Of a stretch of 64,000 nt of DNA, positions 21,805 to 34,116 are shown in pieces. Position 1 is the first letter of the stretch, and every line of letters starts with the position of its first letter. The position numbers were made by a program, and so were the translations under genes. Origin of the DNA: Microcyclospora pomicola (Eukaryota; Ascomycota; Dothideomycetes; Capnodiales). Where the stretch lies: assembly GCA_002786065.1 (NCBI GenBank), contig NHNY01000003.1, positions 806,001 through 870,000 on the forward strand. The letters are read 5' to 3'. Below the pieces are notes generated by a model, which worked only from the letters and a program-made list of their open reading frames with translations, was not told the origin of the DNA and made no database searches.

Positions 21805-23657
21805 TCACCGACAGAGATCCACGGTGATCTCGCGTGCGATCTTCGGGCCTACAGCTGCGGCGAATTCTGCAATGATGCCCTTGAAGCTGGTCCCATCTGT
21901 CTCGGACCCGGCGTGCCAAGAGACCATTTCCTCCATCTGATGGATATTGCCCCGGCCGATGGAGACTTGCATGTCGTCCAAATTGATGTCGCGTTTGATC
22001 TGTTCGAGGGTCATGACGCCGGGCATGCCAAGATCAAGAAGGGAAAGTCCGGACTCGAATGCTTCGACAGGATTGGGGTAAGGAATGTCGTCCATATGCG
22101 ACTTGACATTGACCGCGAGGTCTTTGCCAATCTTCAAGGTCTGATCGCCATCGCTCTGCTTTGTAGCTGCTGCGAGCCGTGCACGTTCCCTTGACATGCT
22201 CGTATACTTGGGTCGATCCATGAGCGCCCTCATCTCATCATCAAGCACGTCCCAACCCAGGCTATCGTAATCGAGCACATACTGTGGTTTGTAGTCTCCT
22301 TTGTAACGCATCTTCTTGCATCCATGGATATAGTAGCCCATGTAGTAGTGCTCGTAACCATTCTCCAACGCCAACGTCAACTCTCGTAAAGCACTCAACT
22401 TTCCAAACGACCACTTCTCGAAGTCGGAGTGATACAGAAAATAGACGCCACTGACCGAGTGTGGGAGCAGATCAAGCACGCCCATGGCAATGAGACGTCC
22501 ATCTAGGCGATAGCACTGATGAAAGCTACCCAAGGACTTGCCATCCGGCTCGAGACGCGCTTGTATAGGTGACGAGCAAAGAAATCGCTTGAAACCAGCA
22601 CGACTGATGTCGGCATCGGTCTCATGATGGACATGCCGTTGATAGTCGTCGAAGAGCTGATACTTCTCCTCGCTAAAGTTGTCAACTTCAAGTGTCACCT
22701 CAAAGTGGTGGTCACTCTGGATGTCAGGCTTGAGTTGCGACCTCTCACTTTCGTGAACAGATGTCGCAAGATCGAAGCTGTTTTGGTTCCGCTTCTTCTC
22801 CCTGTAGGCATGAAATCAGTTTAGAGTACAAGTACCTGCAGCAAGATCTCGGCGGAACGCACGCTTTGCTTATCGGATACTTCTTGGCAGCCTCTCGGGT
22901 ATACTTCTCACCTATCACATATCGATTCCATCGATTCAGGGCTTGGCGTTGATCCCGGCTAGTTTGGAATTGAGAAGCTGGTAATCTTGGGAGTCAGTCA
23001 GCAGCGATGGTGTGGAGATTGATGGCGGGACGAGGCAGCGTACCGTATGGTATAATGAGGACAACATGAGCGGAGGACGTCAGGGAGGTAGAGCAGGGTA
23101 CCAGACCGCCTCCATCCGCGATCCATCAGCTCTTGGTAGTGCTCAGGGGAAAGCGATCTTGATCTGCCATAATAGGATGCGCCTACGTTGTCGCGTGTTA
23201 GATCAGCAAAGTCTACAAACGATGCACGCACAGTGTGCGACTTGTGGCGCAAGCAAGCAAAGCAGAAACAAGGTCAATGGCAAAGGCGGGCATTGGGTGT
23301 TTGATCTTCGACCTACGGGAGTCGGGGGTTCGCTGACTTGTTTCCTCTGCTTTGCAGTAACCACAGTCCCCGGATTGATAGCCTAGATGGATGCGTATGT
23401 GGTTAGCTTGGGTCTAGAAGTGTGTTGGGCGATCATGCTGCTTTGAGGCTGCCGGAAGGACGATTTGAGAATCGGTGGAGTGGTACAGGATGACGGCATA
23501 TGAGCAGATGGATGCAGGGATGCCACCTCATCAAGCGTCGATCTGGTGTCCAAACGCACGCGCTCAAGATGAGAGACACGATTGGACTTGCAGGGAAGAG
23601 CTTACCTATCGGAGTCAGCAGAGAGCGTACTCCACCCGCAGAGCCATCCATCTGCAT
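21805..23657 (-). CDS. ate1: Arginyl-tRNA-protein transferase 1
   Basis: Attaches arginine from Arg-tRNA to acidic or oxidised N-termini, marking proteins for the Arg/N-degron pathway. Five exons (23606..23657, 23317..23382, 23044..23182, 22863..22985, 21805..22801) total 458 residues, in phase. Joining exons 1 and 2 gives IGYQSGDCGYCK; exon 3 gives MDRGWRRSGTLLYLPDVLRSCCPHYT. Cys24, Cys27, Cys79 and Cys80 match the conserved Cys positions of yeast Ate1 implicated in metal or Fe-S binding. Exon 4 gives SRDQRQALNRWNRYVIGEKY, and the catalytic GNAT-like part contains GVYFLYH and YYMGYYIHGCKKMRYKGDYKPQYVLD. The 3' end of exon 2 is slightly uncertain: GTAGGT was chosen, but an in-phase GTCAGC 24 bases earlier could also serve. 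Confidence 0.93.
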
Positions 23658-25429
23658 GACGATGCGGAGGAGATGTGAGGCAAGCGGCGAGCTAGCGTTA
23701 TAGCTATGGTAGCTGGGAGCAGGGGAACAGGCGTGGCAGACAGGCAGGTGGGAGAGACACGATCAAGCTTGTCCGGGAATGCTTGGATCGACGTGGGAAC
23801 GAAAATTATCGATCGTACAGTAGTCAGACCATGCTGGGTTCTAGCCGGCGGGTTGGATGTTAGAGAGGATCTGGAAGAAGTGTGGGATTGGGAGGTGAGA
23901 TCAGCGGGAGGGCCGGCGCGGGGAGGATGGAGTCTGATGGCGATGATGCGGCCGCGGCGGCGAATGTAGTTGTGTTGGTACCAGGCGCAATACGGGTAAA
24001 AGTCGATCGGCGGAGATGTGTGAGAAGATTGATCAAGATGTGATCATGGACTGCAAGTCGTCGACACAGTCAACATCATGAGGTGAGGTGGGAGTAAAGA
24101 TGGGGATGTGGTATAACACGATGGATTTGGCGGGGCGGGGCGCAACAGCGATGGGCTTCACCTTTGATCGTGACATTTAATACTGATACTGATACTGGTG
24201 CCGATACTGCTACTGCTGCTGCTGGTCCACGATGGTGATCCAATAAACATCAATCCTTAAGGTTGCCATAGACTAGGTATGCCGTCTCGCTCACGGAGGA
24301 TGCTGATCATCCGATGTACAGTATGTGCAATGCACGTCGAGAGCCATCCCACGCAGCGAGACGACCCAGCCGTAAGCGCGACGAGGGGGATGACCAGGCG
24401 CCCCCGGCCAACACATCTCGTCGGTAGCTGTAGGTATACGACAGCAGCATCCCCATACGCCGCCACCTCCAGGCTTGGCGCAGATGGGCCTCGTTGCGGG
24501 TTGAGCTGGTATCATACATACGGCGGAGATGATGTGGTTAGCCAGACTGCCTACGAGTCTCCCGGTGGGATGAGCACTGGACTGTACACGCGCCATCCTA
24601 CCTAGAGCGTGCCTAGTCGACCATATCAACCTTTACTAATGCCCATCGTACCTATGCTCTGCTCGACCAGCTAGCGGCGAAGCATAACCTCGTCCAAGTC
24701 ATTCTGGTCACTACTGACAGGTACATACATCGTTAAGGTAGCTAGAGTCTCTGCCCGCCCCTGCAGAAACATGCCACGTCTGACATCAAGTAGCATCAGA
24801 TCCGCAGAATAGGTACCATGTCGGCGCCGTGGGTCAACCCGCAACCCGATATCTGCAGTCAGACGGCTCCCGTATGTCTGGACGATGTCACCTAGGCATG
24901 GACGCAACACATTACGCCCACTGTGAAATTTCACCCAGGGGAGTGAGTGAGAAAAAGGGTTCGCGCCCAGGCAATTCGGGGCACGTGCTACGCCGGGACG
25001 ACCCCCCGCCCTCGCCGACGTGCCAGAATTTAGAGGCTCCTTGCGAAAGTGCGCAGTAGGTCGACCTCAACTCCCGACCATTTACTTCACAACATGTCAA
25101 AAGCACGGGATCCCCCCCTTCCTCTCAGGCTCGACTCTTGTCCTCAGCCGCGTCGTAAGACTCGGTCTTGAAGGTGTCCAAGATCTGCCTGCTGCCATCT
25201 TCTGCTCTTGCACTTGTCCCTGCTTCGAGCCTCGTCTTGTTGGACGTACCCCTCCACCGCCGCCGTCGAAATATCCACCAGAGGCAGCGAAGTCCTTGAC
25301 CGTCCGCCATCTCGTGTGACTCCTTGACCGCCAGTGTGCACATCGACGTTCGTACCGCCGGCGTCCTCCTTCCCCCGCGTCGCGTGCTCCTGCGTTCCGT
25401 ACAATCCAGGCACCATCCCATCACGGATT
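23658..25429. promoter_or_regulatory. Divergent intergenic region, ATE1 / Nudix hydrolase
   Basis: About 1.8 kb between divergent starts with no supported gene. It contains a degenerate trinucleotide/hexanucleotide repeat at about 24,178-24,226 and G-rich stretches near 24,130. The last 300 bases are C/T-rich, like a leader for the Nudix gene. Confidence 0.45.
24178..24226 (+). repeat. Degenerate (GATACT)/(GCT) repeat
   Basis: Repeated ACTGAT units pass into GCTACT and then GCTGCT units. Non-coding simple-sequence repeat. Confidence 0.65.
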
Positions 25430-26028
25430 ATGGCACAAGCACAACCTCCGTCGCGCTCCATGGAGGCACGGGTTGGTCGGGACAAGCAGAGGTAACAACC
25501 CCCCATACCTACCACTCCACCACTGCAGATTCGTCCCTGCACGCGCCAGAGCCCGCGTCTCCATCTCCCTCAGCAACTGATCACGTGCGCAGATATGGAC
25601 CCGACGGCGCACGCCTCGTCGCCGGCGTCGTGCCCCTCAACGCCGACCGCAGCAAAGTGCTCCTGATCCAATCGTCGGCGCGGAAAGGGTGGGTGTTGCC
25701 CAAGGGCGGGTGGGAGACGGACGAGGCGACGCAGGCGGAAGCGGCGTGTCGCGAGGCGTGGGAAGAGGCCGGGATCGAGTGCCGGGTCGAGCAGGATCTG
25801 GGCGAGATCAACGAGACGCGCACCGAGGCGCAGATCCTCAAGAACCCCTTCGCGCCCCGTGCCAGCTACCGCTTCTTCGAGGTCCGCGTCAAGGAGGAGA
25901 AGGACCACTGGCCCGAGAAGCACAAGCGCGATCGGCAGTGGATGACTTATGCCAAGGCCAAGGAGTGCTTGCGTGAGCGCCCGGAGCTGCTCGAGGCGTT
26001 GGAGCGGAGTAGCATGAAGCGGTGTTAA
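25430..26028 (+). CDS. Diphosphoinositol polyphosphate phosphohydrolase (Nudix)
   Basis: Homologue of Ddp1/Aps1, which cleave diphosphoinositol polyphosphates, diadenosine polyphosphates and in yeast polyphosphate. Exons 25430..25491 and 25593..26028 give 165 residues. Splicing joins ARVGRDKQR to YGPDGARLVAGVVPL, the family N-terminus; the unspliced frame lacks a good start. The Nudix box lies in KGGWETDEATQAEAACREA followed by WEEAGI, with the REx2EE-type metal ligands intact. The C-terminus is short and basic. Exon 2 is very GC-rich with C/G-ending codons. Expected to be cytosolic or nuclear. Confidence 0.92.
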
Positions 26029-27915
26029 AGCGTTTGAGAAATGGGGCGGGATCTTTCGTTCTCCTGCATCTCGGAGGAAGCTTGTTTTTCATCTTGCGAG
26101 ACGATGACACTGGAAAGATGGTGAGAGACCACGAAAGAGCATACATCGCGGCCGATGGCGAGAAGCAAAAAGCAAAAACAAGCAATAACATTGGAGGCCG
26201 ACTTGCATTACTTTTTGGGAAACAATAATCTCCCCCAGAATTAGGTAGGCACAAATCGATGCGCCGAGCGCGCCGTCTGAGAAGACCGTCTGCCTTTTCC
26301 CCTGAGACGTCCTCAAGATCCCCTCCAGCCAGCCAGCCCAGAGCAGGCCGCATCACCTTCCTCCAAGGTAGTCCCCTTTGCTATGCATCTTCTCGCAACA
26401 CAAGTATATCATGGTCCACAACCCAACCTACCGTAGTGTGCTGTCCCACACCCGTCCCTCTTGCACGTACGCGCATCTCGTCCCGAGATACAGATCACTC
26501 CCGTGCAAGACGCAGGCAGGCAATGCCACACTGCCTTCGTGCAGTACCTACCTTACATATACATCTTCCAAGATACCGACCCCAGGTCCTTTAGATAAGG
26601 TCCCTACCTACCTACCTACTCAAGATACCGTAGATACCTTACACAGTAAAGCACAAATGTACCGTATCCAATTGAACATGGCCGCTTTCCTCGCGAACCT
26701 TTGTTGCGGATGTGCTCTGCGAACGTCCTTTGAGCATTCTAACAACGTAGGTACCTTAGGTGAATTCTCGCGGCAGGGATGGTGAGCGGAAATGTAGATG
26801 GCAATGGGGGGACGGGGCTTGAAGATGACAATGACAATGACAATGACAATGACAGTTCGCGATATCTATGTTAGGACCTGCGGTAGGGATCCGACGCTCC
26901 TTGATTTTGTTTCCGCTCCAGTGCGCGCGTCGAGTCAAGAAGGCGCACATTCACATTCACAGTCCTTATCAAATCGGAGGAAAGGAAATGGATTTGTGAA
27001 AGATGTGATATATCAGTCTGCTTTGCACAAGAAGTTCAAATTCTGATAGATGATGTTCCGCTCATATTGCTACATGGATGCTGACTAGATCTACACGGGC
27101 ATCTACAAGAGCTAGCTAGACGGATCTGCTGCACGCTTTGGCGGTTGCAGGGAGCAAGAAGCTGGAGTTGGAGCTGCTGCTTCCCTTGATGCTGAAAACG
27201 GAGGACGGTAAAAGACAAAAAAGAACAGGGATGTGCGGGATGATGGGGCCATGGATGCAACAGCGACCTCAATGACAGCAGCAACAACAACATCGAAACC
27301 CCTCAACGGAGAAATGCAAGACGCCCCCGCCAGTCCCCAAGTAAAAGCCCCAGCTGATAAGTCAGACCCAGTATCCAGAGAGACGAAAGTTGCTCCGTCC
27401 ATTGCGCGTGTCGAAAAGAGTCAAAAGAAAAGGCAAACGCCTGGTGTTTCGCCACGTCCGGTCCTGATGTATGGTGTTTCTCCGTATCGGTAAGGTAGGA
27501 AGAGCAGTGTTTAGCTATGTCGCTCCGGCAGAAATGCAAAGCAAACGATATGCACACGGTTTTGTGCAGGTACTGATGCAAGGACAAGGGAGAGGTAGTT
27601 GTTGATATCGAGGTTGTTGTAGCATGGATGGCAGCAGGGACAGCACTTTTTGGAAGGATGATGAGCATGGAATGGTGTGCTTTCCCTCCCTCACATGCCA
27701 GTGCTGCCCGGACGCAAAACCCAAATGCGGGCGGAGTAGCCATTGTGCGATCTAATAAGTGTATGTGATATTGAAAAGGCGTCGTCATTATGTTTGAGGT
27801 CGGAATGACCATGCGAAACGTGAGAGAATCAGGCCGTCAAGCACGTGAGTAGATTGACCAACAGTGATGGCCAGAAGACAGGTGGTGATAAGCAATAATA
27901 CTCAACCACACCCGC
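26029..27915. other. Long convergent region, Nudix gene / KRE6 gene
   Basis: About 1.9 kb between convergent stops. It carries short CTAC/ACCT repeats near 26,595-26,620 and a (ATGACA)5 microsatellite. A plus-strand frame at 27,233-27,493 is Ala/Thr/Ser/Lys-rich with no motif and is not called. Confidence 0.4.
26825..26854 (+). repeat. (ATGACA)5 microsatellite
   Basis: Five perfect tandem ATGACA units in non-coding sequence. Confidence 0.85.
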
Positions 27916-30226
27916 TCATACGAACGGATTCGAGATCGGCATCCAGGACCGCTTAGCCCGTTGTGCTTTGACTTCACGCTCTGCTCGTTCAGCTTGCAGG
28001 TCGCGCTTTGCCTTGATGCGTGCTTTTCGTGCTGCGATGCTTGAAGAGCCGGCGGCTGGCTCGCATCCATCTGCCAGAGCATTCTTCGGCCATGTGTAAT
28101 CAGTTTGCTCCCTGAGATGTTGTTAGTACTTCTGTCCCGGACTATACGATCAGATGTGTCGGAGACTTACCACAGCGTCAGATTAGGGTTGTTGTATGGC
28201 TCAGGATGCTCGGCAATGTAGGAGGTAGTAGGGTAGCCCTCAGGATCACAAGTGAATTCATCATCGTCGCCTTGGTAGATGCGCACATAGTCGAGTCGCA
28301 TCGTCGCCGGCATGAGCGGCCCAAGACCAGTCATGTTCAAGGCCGCGAAACCAGTGGAAATGCCAAAGTTAATGACCAAGGCTAATGGTTCCTCGGGGAT
28401 CACACGCTGTCCGATGTTGCCGGTCGGCCCCACGGCATAGGCTTCGGTTTTCCATGTGTGCTCTGCACCGACATTCCAAACGATGTACGCATCATCGTCG
28501 GGATCACCGGGGGTATATTCAAACCCATAAGTCTGGTACGCATTCCCGTCGTACCAGTCGTTGTTGATGTTGGTCACAACAGACAGAGCTTGCTGGTAAT
28601 GCGAACCTTTGTATCCGTTCATAAGTGACACTGTGTCGTCATAAATCTCCATCCAGTCGAGGTTGGGCCGCCAGAAGATGTCGAATGGAGCGACCTGGAA
28701 GGATTGCGAGGCAGTACCGATTGCAGCACCGATTGGTGGGACAAGGTAGGCGACAGAAGCCTCGATAGCATCAATCTCGGGTGCGCTGCGACTTGTTCCC
28801 GGGTTGGGATGGTCAGCGTCAGTGCAAGTACAAGCTGGAAGCCGCATGCCCGGCAGCCAGTTGTAACCATCTGGGTCAGACTGGTTCTTGGTGATGCCTG
28901 CATCACACTTGTCGTGGTAGCTATACGGCCACATACCGTCTGTCGTGGCAGGGAACCCAGGCCGTCCAAGGTTTCCCATAGCCCACCAGCCGGGCCAGAA
29001 ACCAATAGTATCACCCCGACCAGGCAGCGAGATGGACGCCTCCATGTATCCACCTTTAAAACACATTTTGTTCCACGACTGGAGCATGCCCGACCGGTAG
29101 TTCAGATTGTGGTTCTCGAAAGCGTCGAACCGGATGTTCAATGTGCCGTTGGCGGTCGAGACTGCGTCTGGATCGTACCACTCCAAATCTCCAGTCACGC
29201 CATACCAGATGTCCATCGCTTGGAAGTAGGGGTCATCACCATCGTAGAAAGTACGTCCGGCGGTATTGAACTCGTCGCTGAACACGAGCTTCTGCGTATG
29301 TCCATTGACATCCTTCCTGGTCTTCACGCTGTCGGGAGTGTCGGGATCGATGTTACTCGTTCGCAGATTCTGAAGCAGCGAGACACTGTTGCTGATGCAG
29401 TCCGGATCTCTCGAGCATGCGCCTCCGGTCGGATCGACCGCTCTTTGCACGAATGTTCTAGCGACAGATGTCAGTATGGTTCCTGCAAGCAAATTGAGAC
29501 AGAGAAAGAGAGAGCTTACAAAATCGGGTATCCGATGAACAAGATCAAGACGCCAAGCGTGATCAGAGCCAGACCTCCCACATTCGCCATGCCTCGCTTG
29601 CTGAAGAGATCTGCCCAGTCCATCCGGTCCCTGTCGTTCGGATCTGGGTTGTGCAGGTAGTCATCCTTTTCCACATCTTCAGGAAACAGTAAAAGTCCAG
29701 CAGATGGCAGGATATTGTACTTTTCGCTCACAGTCTGCGTGTTGACTCCCTCTTCATCGCTGCCCGCTCTTGAAGGTGCACGTGAGTCGTCAAACGGCGA
29801 CGCGAAAGGTCCGGCCCCGTAATGGCGACTGTCTCTGCTGCTCGCACTTTCCGACGACCACGATGTCCGCCTACTGTTGTAGCCACTCTGTGACGGCGAG
29901 CGCATATCACTATCATCGTCTCTGTATCGACGAGTCTTGCTCTTCCGAGGCGGCAGTAGTAGTTCTGCCGCCTCTGCCGGCTGCTGGCTCTGATAGAAAC
30001 TGCTACTGCTGAGGCCATCTCGCGCCGACGGTGCGGTGCCTGGTCGACTGGGCGGTGAAGTCAAAGATCGTGATGAAGGTTGCCGTGACGTCTGAGGGCG
30101 GGGAATCCGTGATTCGGCATCCTCACCGTACTGCTGCTGCAGCGGTTCGATCAAGTCGTCGGCTCCCGAGTTTAATCGAATATGTGGCGGCCCATGACGC
30201 GGCGGTGGGGAACTGTTGCTGTCCAT
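27916..30226 (-). CDS. KRE6/SKN1-type GH16 beta-glucan synthesis protein
   Basis: Type II membrane protein required for beta-1,6-glucan in the cell wall. Exons 29520..30226, 28171..29457 and 27916..28111 give 729 residues. The N-terminal ~210 residues are Ser/Arg-rich cytosolic sequence; one transmembrane segment follows (VGGLALITLGVLILFIGYPI); the rest is luminal. The GH16 catalytic motif appears as PEIDAIEA (E-x-D-x-x-E), with GDLEWYDPDAV, FWPGWWAMGNLGRPG and MTGLGPLMPATMRLDYVRIY as in KRE6/SKN1. The last exon, joined in phase at LTLW/EQTDYTW, adds an Ala/Arg/Lys-rich helix and ends SNPFV. Fungi use these in the secretory pathway or at the plasma membrane; whether the GH16 site is catalytically active is debated. 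Confidence 0.94.
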
Positions 30227-31607
30227 GGCGGACTATGTGTGTGCGGTGATTGCAGCAAGGGGTGAGACCCTCGTATGTTGCAGCCTGTCAGTGGCTGGGG
30301 TGGTGGTGAGGTGCGTGCAAGCGAGTGTGGTTGCCGTGGGCTGGGACGAAACAAGGAGCTGGTCAGCGCGCGAGGGACCAGCCGTAGCACGCGGGTCAAG
30401 CAAGGAGCGTTCAGTCACGACGACGTGGAGAGGGCGGCAAGCAGGAGGCGATGCGAGTGTCGATGGGTGGTCTCGACGATGGTGATATTGGCGGAAGATC
30501 AGAGGTGCGGTGGTGATGGCAGGCAGTGTTGAAGAGCGAGAGTGATGAATTGAGGAACAGACCGCACGCCAGGCCACATGAACACCAAGTTAGGGGGGCC
30601 GCTAGCTTCGAGATCGTCCAGTTTTACGCGTCAGACATGAGCTACTCGGCCAATGCGACCATTGCTCTTTGCACGGCAGATGCATCCTACTATTCTTCCA
30701 TTCTCAATGGATCTGTTGATTGTCCATGCTTGCGATGTCTGACGATCCTTGATCTATGCTGGTCGTCGTCGGTTGTTACATGTGGAGAGACAGACGACAG
30801 CATTCAGCCGTAGCCCCACAGCAGCTGAGCGCCCTGGCCTCCATTCAATAATGCCCACAAGCGCTGCTATTCTCAGTCGTCGGCCCTACAAATCCGCCGG
30901 TGCTTTACCACCATCCCAGTCTTCTGCTACGCTCGCGGTGTCCGTCCAGTACCGGATCAATTGCCATACAATCTGGATGCACGAGTATCGGCTAGACCAT
31001 GACCTTCAGGCGTAGCCGACGACACACGATCCAATACTGAACGAGGACCTGACTGGCTGCTGCCGATTCGTCGTCCTGCAGTACTTGGATTCACGCAGGC
31101 GCAGGAACAGGAATTGGCGTGGGCCGATCAAATGCTTGTTTTTCGCTTAGGAAGCAGTCTGGCCGTTGCAGCTCGGCTTCCACGTAGCATCTTGCCACTC
31201 TTCCCACATCATCATCATCCGGAAATGCTCGTCTTGCTCCACGATGCTGCCAGAGTCAGCCTCATCAAGACCACCGAAGAAGGCCGCTCATCGCAAGACA
31301 GATCGACGACCGCGTCGAGCATGGCGTCCTACGATGGATCATCTGCAGTGACACCCGAGCTGACACAAAAGCATACTAAAGTGGTCCTTTCCTTAGTGCT
31401 GTCTTTGTCCTCGCACGCGACGTCGCCTTACTGTAAGCCCGTGACTCGCGGAGCCGCCGTGAACTCTGAGCTGCGCCACCAGAGGCGCAGACCCTGTCAA
31501 GCCTGTCACAGACGAACCCGACCGAAAATATTGGCTGCACGCCACCATCGCCAGCAAAACCCATATCACCCAATCAATGTCGGTCTTCAGCTCATGACTT
31601 CGACATC
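30227..31607. promoter_or_regulatory. Divergent intergenic region, KRE6 gene / DPH1
   Basis: About 1.4 kb between divergent starts. The only notable item is a possible upstream frame from 31,321 to 31,629 that overlaps the DPH1 start out of phase. Nothing else is recognised. Confidence 0.4.
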
Positions 31608-32993
31608 ATGGAGGAAGATCGAGCGATAGCAGATTTGGGACCTGACATTCCACCTGATGTGGAACAGGCGGAGAAAAAGCCAAAACGTCGATTTATAGGC
31701 CGCATAGCAGCCGAAGCCAACGCTGCAGCTCGAGCAGCGTCCCAGCATGACAGCACCGACACTTCTGCCAACCTCGAGGACAGTGGTGCTGTGCAGGTGG
31801 CACCTCGTCGGAGGGCTGCGCGGACGTTGAACAACGTCCCAGACGATATCCTTCACGATGTAGCCATCAATGAAGCGATTGCTCTGCTTCCTCCGAACTA
31901 CAACTTCGAGATTCACAAGACGATCCACCGTGTTCGATCTTCAGGAGCGAGCAAGATTGCGCTCCAGATGCCAGAAGGTCTTCTGCTCTTTGCAACCACG
32001 ATCTCGGACATCTTGATTCAGTTCTGTCCCGGGACATCCACCTTGATCATGGGTGATGTGACGTACGGGGCATGCTGTATCGATGACTATACTGCGCGTG
32101 CCCTGGGTTGCGATATCTTGATTCACTACGCTCATTCATGTCTGATCCCGGTAAACATAACACAGATACAGACCTTGTATGTATTTGTGGACATTCAGAT
32201 TGACGTTCCCCATCTGCTCGCCTCCATCGAGCAGAACTTCCGTGCCGGTAGCACAATCGCCATGGTTGGCACCATTCAGTTCAACGCAACGCTGCACGGC
32301 ACCGCTCAGAAGCTGCGAGAAGCAGGCTTCACCGTCCTCATTCCGCAGATCATGCCTCTGTCTAAAGGTGAGATACTCGGGTGCACATCACCACACCTCG
32401 CCAAGGACCAGAACATCGACCTCATCCTCTACCTTGGCGACGGCCGCTTTCACCTTGAGAGTGCCATGATCCACAACCCTCATCTCCCGGCGTATCGATA
32501 CGACCCGTACTCACGTCGCCTTACCCACGAAGTCTACGATCATTCAACTCTCCTCTCCGATCGCTCCAAGGCGCTGGTCCAAGCACGCAAAGCGCGCAAG
32601 TGGGGACTGATTCTGGGCTCGCTCGGCCGCCAGGGCAACCCGCATACCATGAGCATGATCGAGAACCATCTTCGTGCAGCAGGCATCACGTGGGTCAATC
32701 TGCTGCTGTCGGAGATCTTTCCGGGTAAGCTGGCGATGATGCCTGATGTCGAGTGCTGGGTGCAAGTCGCCTGTCCGCGGTTGAGCATCGATTGGGGCTA
32801 TGCTTTTCCACGTCCGCTGTTGACGCCGTACGAAGCGCTGATCGTACTCGGCGAACGCGAGGGTACCTGGGAACAGCGCGTGGAAGGCAAGGATGGGAAA
32901 GGATTGTACCCGATGGATTATTATGGCAAGGAAGGCTTGGGAAGAGTCGAGGCGAAAGATCTTGCGAAAATGGCGGAGCCTGTTGGTGCATGA
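31608..32993 (+). CDS. dph1: Diphthamide synthase subunit DPH1
   Basis: With Dph2 this non-classical radical-SAM enzyme transfers the 3-amino-3-carboxypropyl group from SAM to a histidine of elongation factor 2, the first step of diphthamide formation. Single exon, 461 residues. Core motifs are [43 protein letters not shown] and [16 protein letters not shown]. The cysteines around 156/157, at 259 and at 389 are spaced like the three [4Fe-4S] ligands of eukaryotic DPH1, so the protein looks active. The first ~75 residues are charged and variable. The ATG lies in the context ATCATGG. Confidence 0.96.
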   Translation: MEEDRAIADLGPDIPPDVEQAEKKPKRRFIGRIAAEANAAARAASQHDSTDTSANLEDSGAVQVAPRRRAARTLNNVPDDILHDVAINEAIALLPPNYNFEIHKTIHRVRSSGASKIALQMPEGLLLFATTISDILIQFCPGTSTLIMGDVTYGACCIDDYTARALGCDILIHYAHSCLIPVNITQIQTLYVFVDIQIDVPHLLASIEQNFRAGSTIAMVGTIQFNATLHGTAQKLREAGFTVLIPQIMPLSKGEILGCTSPHLAKDQNIDLILYLGDGRFHLESAMIHNPHLPAYRYDPYSRRLTHEVYDHSTLLSDRSKALVQARKARKWGLILGSLGRQGNPHTMSMIENHLRAAGITWVNLLLSEIFPGKLAMMPDVECWVQVACPRLSIDWGYAFPRPLLTPYEALIVLGEREGTWEQRVEGKDGKGLYPMDYYGKEGLGRVEAKDLAKMAEPVGA

Positions 32994-33294
32994 TTTCTCT
33001 TCACGATGGTGTTGCGCCAAGAACGAATATCCATGATGATGAACGTATGACCAATTCGATTCACCTTGCGTGTCAACGTTTGTGTGCTGGTGGAGTTTCC
33101 ACAGATGTAACATTATACACGTAATTTTTGACCTTGATATACAAGCAGCTCAAACCCCGATGTCCAAGACATGAAGGTTCAAAAACCAACCCTGATCGTA
33201 TCGCACAACAATACCTCACTCTGGGATATCATGTACAGAACCCATACCAGAACGCCTCGCTGAACCCCCCATATTTTCAAGTCTTGCTCAGTCC
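32994..33294. other. Short convergent 3' region, DPH1 / b561 gene
   Basis: About 0.3 kb between convergent stop codons; nothing recognised. Confidence 0.45.
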
Positions 33295-34116
33295 TCAAGC
33301 ATACTCCGTCCTCTCGCCCTCCTTCTCCTGCGTCGCCGGAACGAGCTGCTCCCGCTTCGCCTTCAACGCGCGCTTCCTCTTCATCTCCCCATACACCGCC
33401 GCCGCCACATACAACAACCACATCAAGCCCGCCAACACGCCATACACCACGATCGCGGCAGTCGGCGGCGGCGCGAGGCGTGCCCGGTTCGCCAGCCGCA
33501 GCCCAAGCCCGCCATTGATGACGCCCAGCGTAATCACCACGCGGCCCAGCCACAGATGCGCATACGACCAGACGCCGCGGCTCTGGCGCTTCACGAACCG
33601 GAAATGATGCACGAGGCCCGAGACCGGCTGCAGCAGCAGCAGGACGAACAGCACGATGCCGATGATGGCGTGCGGATCGCTCAGCAGCCGCAGGTGCGTC
33701 GCGACGTAGATGCCGATGGCGAAGGCGGCGATGTACAGCACCAGCGCGACGGCCTGCAGGCCCGCGTGCGCGAGCCAGACGCCGCGGAACGAGCAGACGC
33801 GGATCACGATGCCGCCGAGCGGGAACAGCAGGCCGAAGGCGAGGGTCGCGAGCACGGCGTGCGGGGTGATGAGCGCGCGCATGTGCGTGACGAAGGAGGG
33901 GATGCGGTCGAAGTCGCCGCCGCTGCTCGAGGGGTTGTTGCTGCTGGTGAAGGGGTTGCTGCCGCTGTGGCCGCCGAATTGCGCCGAGGCGAGGGAAGCT
34001 ACAGAGAGAGAGAGGGTTAGCGAGAGGCATTCGAGGAGAGGGACGGATCATAAGAGGAGTTGGGGAGTCGTACTGTAAAGCAGCAGGAGAGCTGCATAGC
34101 GAAGTGGATTGGCCAT
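33295..34116 (-). CDS. Secreted-pathway cytochrome b561 domain protein
   Basis: Exons 34074..34116 and 33295..33998 give 248 residues. The first exon supplies a signal peptide (MANPLRYAALLLLY) that joins in phase to TSLASAQFGG; the acceptor follows a long CT tract. After a Ser/Asn/Gly linker come five hydrophobic helices of a eukaryotic b561 domain. Histidines are placed for haem binding: TPHAVLATLAFGLLFPLGG, AHAGLQ, DPHAIIGIV, GLVHHFRF and YAHLWLGR. The tail is Lys/Arg/Glu-rich and cytosolic. Such proteins move electrons across membranes, often from ascorbate or to iron, but the fungal stand-alone forms have no firm substrate. No DOMON or cellobiose-dehydrogenase-like domain is attached. The gene is very GC-rich. 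Confidence 0.87.
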
